Positions 58,990 to 64,000 of a DNA stretch of 64,000 bases are shown here, in pieces. The position numbers and the translations under genes were made by a program. Every line of letters starts with the position of its first letter. Position 1 is the stretch's first letter. The notes under the pieces were generated by a model. The model had not been told where the DNA came from, ran no database searches, and saw only the letters and a program-made list of their open reading frames with translations. This stretch comes from an uncultured Dehalococcoidia bacterium (GTDB lineage Bacteria > Chloroflexota > Dehalococcoidia > Lucifugimonadales > UBA3495): assembly GCA_958296225.1 (NCBI GenBank), contig OY282456.1, positions 2,170,001 to 2,234,000 on the forward strand, written 5' to 3'.

Positions 58990-59446
58990 TTCCGCAGAAC
59001 GCGAATTGCCGCCGGGTTCAGGTGAATCCTATAAGGCAAAATGCGCCCGACGAATCAGGCTGGTTCTGGTGGAACACTTCACCAACGTCACGCTTGCCGA
59101 CCTTTCCTGGATTGACGACCGGCTGGCTGCGGCGCGGCAAAACGGCCAGCTCACCAGGGCCCAGTTTGACCAAATCAGAGTTACTGATATTATCGCCCAG
59201 GGTACGCTTATCGGCAGCCAGTCCGAGCTGCTGGCCGTAGTTGAGGTTTCGGTGACCATCAACGAGCAGGACGTGCGCAACGCGCAGTTCCGGGCTGCTC
59301 TGCTGGAGAACCTTACCGGGATGGATACCGGGGCTTTTTGCGTCGCGAATGTGCCATGGTCCGACGCTCTGGACGAAATGGCCGGCGCACTCGGCGTAAC
59401 GCTGATTCACTACGAACTGCCCGCTTTCAACGATGACATTCAGTGA
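58979..59446 (+). CDS. PD-(D/E)XK-like hypothetical protein (155 aa), second of the pair
   Basis: The 155-aa protein contains TDIIAQGTLIGSQSELLAVV and VEVSVTINEQDVRNAQFRAA. This is the layout of a family seen in Cyanobacteria and Chloroflexota with a conserved D before a V-V-E-V-S strand, probably a nuclease-fold relative in which the catalytic lysine is replaced. GVTLIHYELPAF ends the domain. It overlaps the 68-aa gene and precedes the selenoprotein operon by 33 bp. Catalytic activity is doubtful. Confidence 0.55.
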   Translation: MATSSAERELPPGSGESYKAKCARRIRLVLVEHFTNVTLADLSWIDDRLAAARQNGQLTRAQFDQIRVTDIIAQGTLIGSQSELLAVVEVSVTINEQDVRNAQFRAALLENLTGMDTGAFCVANVPWSDALDEMAGALGVTLIHYELPAFNDDIQ

Positions 59447-59479
59447 TAAAATCGGAAATCAACACTAGAGGCGGCCCAA

Positions 59480-60544
59480 TTGACCACTTTCACCGACATC
59501 ACTACCACCACCTGGGACGACGCCCTTGACGCCATTGAACGCGGCTACGAACTGGGCTGGAGCGACGGCCTGCCCGTAGTCCCGCCCACCACCGCGCGCG
59601 TGGCCGAGTTTATCGGGTATGCGGGCCGCGCTCCCGACGACGTTATCGGCGAGCTGCCGGAACGCCGCCGCGTTATCACCGTGGCAAAGGCGGCGGCCAA
59701 CGCCGTGATGGCCGGCTGCCGGCCTGAGTATTTTCCCGTGGTGCTAACCGCTGCGGAGGCGATGCTGGACCCGGTGTTCAACCTGGTGGGGCCGTCGTCC
59801 AGCATGGGCGGCGCTGCGGTGCTGTGCATCGTCAACGGCCCCGTCGCCGCGCAGATTGGGCTGAACAGCCGTAATAATCTATTCGGCCCCGGCAACCGGG
59901 CCAACGGCACCATCGGACGGGCGGTTCGCCTCATCCTGATAAACGCCTGCGCCGCCATCCCCGGCCTCTTTGACCGCAGCGTTATCGGCCATCCCGGCAA
60001 GTACACCTACTGCATCGCCGAGGCCGAGGGCGAAACCCACTGGACGCCGCTGCACGTGCAGCGCGGCTGCGACGCCAGCGACAGCGCCGTTACCGTTTTC
60101 GCCGGCGAAAGCCCCCGCCAGGTGCGCGCCGTGGGCCGCCCGGAAGCCATCCTCTACGCCATGGCCGACGCCGCCGCCTCGCTGGGTACCTCTATGTCCA
60201 CCTCCGGCTCGGTTGGCGACGTGTCGGTAGGCATCCGCCAGGGCCAGATAGTAGCAACCTTCGCCGGCAACAGCGGCCTGTGGCGCGACTGGACCAAAGA
60301 GAGTATCCGCGACTATCTCCACGCCAACATCCGGCGCTCCGTAGCCGACCTGAAACGCGGCCTCGTCCTGCGCGGCGACGTGGAACCCGGCGACGAAGCC
60401 GCCATGATTCCGCTGATTCCCGAACCGGAGGACATTCTGGTAGTATTCGCCGGCGGCGAGGAATCCAACATGGCGTCGGTCATCCCCAGCTGGGGGCCAA
60501 AAGTAGGCTCCACCGCCGTCACCAAAATAGTTCGCACCACGTAA
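59480..60544 (+). CDS. Uncharacterised partner of the UGSC selenoprotein (354 aa)
   Basis: The 354-aa protein begins at TTG 59480 (AGAGG upstream), reading MTTFTDITTTTWDDALDAIE. Conserved-looking blocks are RGYELGWSDGLPVVPPTTAR, VAKAAANAVMAGCRPEYFPV, NGPVAAQIGLNSRNNLFGPG, NRANGTIGRAVRLILINACA and VGDVSVGIRQGQIV. Cysteines sit in MAGCRPEYF and INACAAIP. It ends 14 nt before the selenoprotein start, with a ribosome site between, so the two form an operon. I know of no assigned activity; the pairing with a UGSC protein suggests a redox or metal/selenium-dependent enzyme with this as the large subunit. Confidence 0.72.
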   Translation: MTTFTDITTTTWDDALDAIERGYELGWSDGLPVVPPTTARVAEFIGYAGRAPDDVIGELPERRRVITVAKAAANAVMAGCRPEYFPVVLTAAEAMLDPVFNLVGPSSSMGGAAVLCIVNGPVAAQIGLNSRNNLFGPGNRANGTIGRAVRLILINACAAIPGLFDRSVIGHPGKYTYCIAEAEGETHWTPLHVQRGCDASDSAVTVFAGESPRQVRAVGRPEAILYAMADAAASLGTSMSTSGSVGDVSVGIRQGQIVATFAGNSGLWRDWTKESIRDYLHANIRRSVADLKRGLVLRGDVEPGDEAAMIPLIPEPEDILVVFAGGEESNMASVIPSWGPKVGSTAVTKIVRTT

Positions 60545-60558
60545 AGGGAGAGATGAAC

Positions 60559-61095
60559 ATGGCAACCCGGCAATACACCCTGGTCAACCCGGTTACGGAG
60601 CCGGTTATCGCGCCCTTTGACGGCGCGCCCCGCCTGCCCTCGCTGGCCGGCGCCCGCGTCGGCCTGATTGACGACAGCAAGCGCAACGCCGACGTGCTGC
60701 TGGAGGAGCTGGCCGAGGTGCTGCACAACCGCTACGAAATCCGCGAAGTGCGCTGGCTGCGCAAACCCAGCGCATCCCGTCCCGCCGACCCGCAGGAATT
60801 GCAGGAACTGGTCGCCAACGTCGATGCGGTGGTGGTCGCCATCGGCGATTGAGGGAGCTGCAGCGCGTGCAGTGTGCACGACGGAATCCACGTTGAGCAG
60901 GCCGGCCTCCCCTCCGCCACCATTTGCACCGACCGTTTCATCCCCACCGCCAACGCCATGGCCCGGATGTGGGGCGCGGCAGACTATCCCACCATTTTCA
61001 CCCAGCACCCCATCGAAAACCTGGACCGGCCCGCCCTGCGCGAGCGCGCCGAGGGCCTGGCATCCGAGGTGGTTGCCATTCTTACCGGCGGCTGA
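60559..61095 (+). CDS. UGSC-family selenoprotein with in-frame TGA (Sec98)
   Basis: The frame runs 178 residues from ATG 60559 through an in-frame TGA at 60850-60852 to TGA 61093. Codon 98 lies in VVVAIGD-U-GSCSACSVHDG, the UGSC motif of a known Haft-defined seleno/cysteine family, with C101 and C104 following. Protein-like sequence continues beyond the TGA: HVEQAGLPSATICTDRFIPT and TIFTQHPIENLDRPALRERA, so the stop is not a gene end. A hairpin (60866-60880) follows at a suitable distance. AAAGGGAG is 8 nt before the start. A frameshift or pseudogene would not explain the exact TGA-GSC context. Confidence 0.88.
60850..60852 (+). other. Selenocysteine (TGA) codon, Sec98
   Basis: TGA is followed by GGGAGCTGC (GSC), making GDUGSC. 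It is the only stop in the 179-codon frame before the true TGA at 61093. Confidence 0.85.
60866..60880 (+). promoter_or_regulatory. Candidate bacterial SECIS hairpin
   Basis: CGTGCA-GTG-TGCACG forms a 6-bp stem with a GTG triloop starting 19 nt after the TGA. A loop beginning with G and lying within roughly 16-37 nt downstream fits published bacterial SECIS descriptions. An alternative hairpin, CTGCA-GCGCG-TGCAG (60858-60872), overlaps it, so which forms in vivo is open. Confidence 0.65.
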
Positions 61096-61158
61096 GGCAT
61101 TCCACCGGCACGATGCCCGGCGCGGGAACTCGCCGCATCGCCACATTCGGAGACAATT

Positions 61159-61473
61159 ATGCTTGTACGCATCCGCGACATTGCCATCATCGTGATGTCG
61201 GCCGGGGTTACTTTGATGTGCCTGACCGTCATTGTGGTTGCCATTATGCTGTATTCACCGCTGCGTCAGACCATCAGCACGCTGAGCGAAACGGCGACGG
61301 CGGCCAAAGGACTGGTTGACCAGGCCGAGGGCACGATTGCCAACCTGGAAGCCACGATGGATAACATCCGGCGGGCCTCCGAAAACGTCGCCGACGCCGC
61401 TGAGCAGATAATCGCAGAGGGCCTCAAGCTGGTGGCGGAGGATGCGGAGAACGCGCCCTCCGGTTCCAACTAG
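61159..61473 (+). CDS. Small membrane-anchored helical protein (104 aa), copy 1
   Basis: MLVRIRDIAIIVMSAGVTLM opens one membrane helix (about residues 6-34). A long helical tail follows, ETATAAKGLVDQAEGTIANL, with methyl-accepting-like heptads ENVADAAEQIIAEG. It resembles DUF948-type anchored rods. GGAG precedes the ATG by 7 nt. Its sister gene lies 54 bp downstream, suggesting a duplication with divergence. Confidence 0.65.
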   Translation: MLVRIRDIAIIVMSAGVTLMCLTVIVVAIMLYSPLRQTISTLSETATAAKGLVDQAEGTIANLEATMDNIRRASENVADAAEQIIAEGLKLVAEDAENAPSGSN

Positions 61474-61527
61474 CCGGCACGCCCGGCGTTCGGTCTGCCG
61501 GCGCCCGGTCTGACGGAACTCTGTCTG

Positions 61528-61854
61528 ATGGAAACTACACGCAACATCGCCCTTATCGTGATGGCGCTGGCCGTAACCGCGCTGTGCGTCATCCTGGCAG
61601 TGATGGCGCTGGCCCTGTACCCGGAGGTGAGCCGCAGCGCGGACAATCTGGAGCAGGCGACGGAAGCCGCCGTTGCCGTAACCGAAAACCTGGAGACGGT
61701 ATCCGCCGATTTGGCTACGGTATCCGATAACCTCGCCGCCGTGTCCGAGGGCGTCGCCGCCGTGTACGACACCCTGACCGCGGCGGTTGAAACCTTTGGC
61801 GGTTTGCTGGGCGGCCTCAACCGGCTGCCCGGCCTGTTTGGCGGCGGCAACTAG
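61528..61854 (+). CDS. Small membrane-anchored helical protein (108 aa), copy 2
   Basis: METTRNIALIVMALAVTALC opens with one membrane helix (about 8-32), then EVSRSADNLEQATEAAVAVT and LATVSDNLAAVSEGVAAVYD, and a glycine-rich end GGLLGGLNRLPGLFGGGN. It shares the layout of copy 1 (61159) but with little sequence identity beyond the helix. CGGAAC precedes the ATG. It may act as a membrane scaffold; no family assignment. Confidence 0.62.
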   Translation: METTRNIALIVMALAVTALCVILAVMALALYPEVSRSADNLEQATEAAVAVTENLETVSADLATVSDNLAAVSEGVAAVYDTLTAAVETFGGLLGGLNRLPGLFGGGN

Positions 61855-61876
61855 GCGGCTTGCTAACCGCGCGGCG

Positions 61877-62098
61877 TCAACGCCCCGCCGCCGTTTCCGC
61901 GTCGCGCAGGTCGGGCGGCAGCAAGTTGGGGATGCCGTCGGTGATGGGGTAGCGCTCAGCGCAGGGGGCGCAGGTCAGAACGCCCGTCAGCACCTCGCCG
62001 GCGTCGGGGGCATCGTCCGGCGCAACCGTATTCGTTTGCAGCGTCAGCGGCCCCTTGCAAACCGGGCAGGCGATAATGTCCATCAAATCGGTATTCAT
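61877..62098 (-). CDS. Trm112-family zinc-ribbon protein
   Basis: The 73-aa protein begins MNTDLMDIIACPVCKGPLTL with CxxC, and a second CxxC is in VLTCAPCAERYPITDGIPNL, followed by LLPPDLRDAE. This is the YcaR/Trm112 pattern: a zinc ribbon that activates methyltransferases, though bacterial roles vary. ATG 62098 is preferred over an in-frame Met 2 codons upstream. It is 17 bp downstream of the membrane gene on the same strand. Confidence 0.85.
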   Translation of the reverse strand: MNTDLMDIIACPVCKGPLTLQTNTVAPDDAPDAGEVLTGVLTCAPCAERYPITDGIPNLLPPDLRDAETAAGR

Positions 62099-62121
62099 CA
62101 GCAATCCTGTCCTGTCTCCGG

Positions 62122-62640
62122 TCAGCCCGCCAGGCCCCTCTCGAAAAGCCAGCCCAGCACGTCGGCCAGCCCGATGACGACGACGCCCGCCACCGTTAGC
62201 GCAGCCGGCCCGCTAACCGCCAGCCTGATACGTTGCCGGAGGTTCGGGACAGCTGCCTCCCCAGCGGCGGCGCTGTTCCCGCGCCGGCGTCGCGGCAGCA
62301 GCCAGGCGATGCCAAAAGCGTAAAGGGCCAGCGCGATTTTGGCAATCAGCGCCGCCACATAAGCGATGTCGGCGGCGTCCGACGTTAACCGGCTTACCGA
62401 TAATATCACGCCGGTAACAATCAGCACGGCGATGGCGGTGGCGACGACCGGGCGAAACTCGGCGGCCAGCGCGCGGCCCGCCAACCCGCCGGCGTCGCCG
62501 GCCGCGCCATTACTATTACGGATTGAACGCAGCGCCGGCCGTCCCACCAGCAGCATAAACAAACTGCCGCCAATCCAGGTAACCGCGGCCAGCGCGTGGG
62601 CCCAGCGGATGAGCAGCAGGATGACATCAAGCGCGTTCAT
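62122..62640 (-). CDS. CopD/DUF2269-like integral membrane protein
   Basis: The 172-aa protein has four hydrophobic segments, about 5-35, 63-85, 92-115 and 140-165, including LIRWAHALAAVTWIGGSLFM with the conserved H and W. VVATAIAVLIVTGVILSVSR and IAKIALALYAFGIAWLLPRR follow. The His-containing first helix and size fit the CopD or DUF2269 group of putative copper or heme proteins. Function unproven. It starts at the ATG at 62640, just before the divergent side of the gap with the glycosylase gene. Confidence 0.7.
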   Translation of the reverse strand: MNALDVILLLIRWAHALAAVTWIGGSLFMLLVGRPALRSIRNSNGAAGDAGGLAGRALAAEFRPVVATAIAVLIVTGVILSVSRLTSDAADIAYVAALIAKIALALYAFGIAWLLPRRRRGNSAAAGEAAVPNLRQRIRLAVSGPAALTVAGVVVIGLADVLGWLFERGLAG

Positions 62641-62692
62641 AGTATCCGGCCCGACCTACGGGCGATTTTATCACAGAGCGCCGGCGGCGCGA

Positions 62693-63403
62693 TTAGCCGC
62701 CGCCGTCCACGGCCTGCCTGGCCTGCCGGAACACGTCATCCAGCATCTCCGGCGTGAGCCGGCCCGTCTGCGTGTTCTGCTGGCTGGGGTGGTAGCAGGC
62801 GATGAGCAGCGGGCCGCCGTCGGGCAGTTGGGTGGCGACGTTATGCCCGAAGGGCGGCTTGCGCGGCGGCATCGTCCGTCCGGCGGCGGCCCAGGCCCGC
62901 AGCAAGGCGTCAAAAGCAACCCGACCCAAGGCGACCACGGCCCGCAAATCGGCCAGCAGCTCCAGCTCCCGGACGATATAGGGACGGCAGGCGGCCAGCT
63001 CGGCCGGCGTCAGTTTGTTTTGCGGCGGGGCGCAGCGGGCCGCCGCCGTAACCAGCGCGCCCCGCAGTTCCAGCCCGTCGCCGGCGCGGACGGATGCGGG
63101 CTGATTGGCGAACCCGGCCCGGTGCAACGCGCCAAACAGCCAGTCGCCGCTGCGGTCGCCGGTGAACATCCGCCCGGTGCGGTTGCCGCCGTGGGCCGCC
63201 GGCGCCAGGCCGACTACCAGCAGGCGGGCGTTGGGGTCGCCAAAGGCGGCCAGCGGCCGGCCCCAATAGTCCTCATCGCGGTACATTCGCCGCTTGACCC
63301 GCGCCGTCTCCTCCCGCCACGCCACCAGGCGGGGGCAGGCGCGGCAATTGACAACCCGCTGCTGAACCTCGGCGATGCTGCCGGCGCCGGCAAGATCAGA
63401 CAT
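62693..63403 (-). CDS. Family 5 uracil-DNA glycosylase (UdgB type)
   Basis: The 236-aa protein has an iron-sulfur cluster pattern (CRACPRLVAWREET near residue 19, with later C in AARCAPPQN and a terminal C in LLIACYHPSQQN). The glycosylase core is LLVVGLAPAAHGGNRTGRMF with D/T residues at TGDRSGDWL, and the second motif is ACYHPSQQNTQTGRLT. This is the family 4/5 layout; the GLAPAAHGGNRTGR form fits family 5. It removes uracil and other damaged bases. MSDLAGAG at 63403 is preferred; a Met four codons upstream exists. Confidence 0.87.
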   Translation of the reverse strand: MSDLAGAGSIAEVQQRVVNCRACPRLVAWREETARVKRRMYRDEDYWGRPLAAFGDPNARLLVVGLAPAAHGGNRTGRMFTGDRSGDWLFGALHRAGFANQPASVRAGDGLELRGALVTAAARCAPPQNKLTPAELAACRPYIVRELELLADLRAVVALGRVAFDALLRAWAAAGRTMPPRKPPFGHNVATQLPDGGPLLIACYHPSQQNTQTGRLTPEMLDDVFRQARQAVDGGG

Positions 63404-63442
63404 ATTCCCAACCATTCCAGTCCCGTATCGCTCCGTAAAACC

Positions 63443-64000
63443 CTAGGCCGGCGCGCCCCAGCCGCCGCCGCCGGGGGTGCGGATGCTCAGGATGTCGCCG
63501 GCGTTCACGTCCAGGGTTTCCTTGCCGGCCAGGTGGACTTCCTCGTAGCCGCCGCGCAGCAGGACGTTTTCGCCGTGCTCGCCGTGGTGTCCGCCGTGGT
63601 AGCCGGGCGGGGCGAACCGCCGCCGCTCCGACAGCACCGTTACCCGCGCCGGGCTGAGGAACTCCACGTCGCGCACCAGCCCGTCGCCGCCGCGATGCAA
63701 TCCGTCGCCGCCGGAGCCGCGCCGCAGCGCATAGCGACGCAGGCGCAAGGGAAAAGCGAACTCCAGAGCCTCCACCGGCGTGTTCATCGTGTTGGTCATA
63801 TGGGTGTGGATGCCCGATATGCCGTCCTGGTCGGGGCGCGCGCCCATGCCGCCGCCGATGGTTTCGTAATAGACATAGGGCTTGTCGCGGGAAATGTCGT
63901 GTCCGCCGATAATCATGTTGTTCATCGTGCCTTGCGACGCCGCCGGAATGCGGTCGGGGAGGGCCTGGCTCATGGCGGCCAGCAGTACGTCGGTGATGCG
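63443..64000 (-). CDS. hyuB: Hydantoinase B / oxoprolinase family, 3' part (5' end outside window)
   Basis: This is the C-terminal 185 residues of HyuB. It reads in from the window edge (RITDVLLAAMSQALPDRIPA), then SQGTMNNMIIGG, YETIGGGMGARPDQDGISGI, THMTNTMNTPVEALEFAFPL and LRRYALRRGSGGDGLHRGGD, ending with the signature TLDVNAGDILSIRTPGGGGW. HyuB is one of the two subunits of ATP-dependent hydantoinase or acetone-carboxylase relatives. The frame is open to base 64000, so the start is outside. It ends 39 bp before the glycosylase start. Confidence 0.95.
   Translation of the reverse strand, partial: RITDVLLAAMSQALPDRIPAASQGTMNNMIIGGHDISRDKPYVYYETIGGGMGARPDQDGISGIHTHMTNTMNTPVEALEFAFPLRLRRYALRRGSGGDGLHRGGDGLVRDVEFLSPARVTVLSERRRFAPPGYHGGHHGEHGENVLLRGGYEEVHLAGKETLDVNAGDILSIRTPGGGGWGAPA

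Noticed and set aside
60850..60852. Reading the TGA as an ordinary stop, with the downstream frame a separate or broken gene
   Set aside because: The frame continues without a break through a GDUGSC motif, no RBS precedes the downstream part, and a hairpin lies at the right place.

Overview
The window is high-GC, gene-dense bacterial DNA. The gene mix suggests an uncultured Chloroflexota, most likely a SAR202-type Dehalococcoidia: family III CoA-transferases, luciferase-like monooxygenases, many short-chain dehydrogenases, a GMC oxidoreductase, carboxymuconolactone-decarboxylase paralogs, several Uma2 nucleases and a hydantoinase B. This is inferred from gene content only; there is no rRNA and just one tRNA (Ala, TGC). 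GTG and TTG starts are common, and some genes look leaderless, with a TACAAT or TATACT box 7-9 nt before the ATG.

Layout. 1-2850: gatB 3' end, secG, two tiny overlapping membrane-protein genes and a SAM hydrolase. 2920-7658 (minus): a first defence block with HigBA, a small membrane protein, a GIY-YIG-like protein and a two-gene type I-like R-M system whose methylase carries its own nuclease domain. 7795-15431: a TPR protein facing a minus-strand group of 5'-3' exonuclease, Uma2, malate synthase, a repeat-rich coiled coil and a PEP-carboxykinase-like enzyme (C2 to PEP metabolism). 15576-20866: a second defence block with a large type IIG-like R-M protein, an AT-rich KAP NTPase and a second HigBA. 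Both R-M loci are followed by a decayed copy of the 3' end of their own gene.

21507-36499: small orphan genes, two CoA-transferases around a Uma2, a hydrolase-like fusion, an AAA ATPase/TOPRIM (DUF4276) pair abutting an MFS transporter, SDRs, an HD protein, a HEPN/MNT pair, an F420-type oxidoreductase and a thioesterase. 36500-45000 holds a cluster of short non-coding elements with terminal inverted repeats and 9-bp target duplications, plus a transglutaminase-like protein, tRNA-Ala, an MFS transporter, a retropepsin-like pair, a YedK-type protein and three tandem carboxymuconolactone-decarboxylase paralogs.

44640-58557: a three-gene envelope operon (S49 peptidase, DUF4350-like protein, repeat lipoprotein), a luciferase-like enzyme, a fused MNT-HEPN protein, a lactonase, a thiolase, Uma2, GMC oxidoreductase, VOC protein, MntA-HepT, an SDR and an NHL protein. 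58783-64000: a nuclease-like small pair, then the most striking locus, a two-gene operon whose second gene has an in-frame TGA in a GDUGSC motif followed by a SECIS-like hairpin, that is, a UGSC-family selenoprotein. Small membrane proteins, Trm112, a CopD-like protein, a family 5 uracil-DNA glycosylase and a partial hyuB complete the window.
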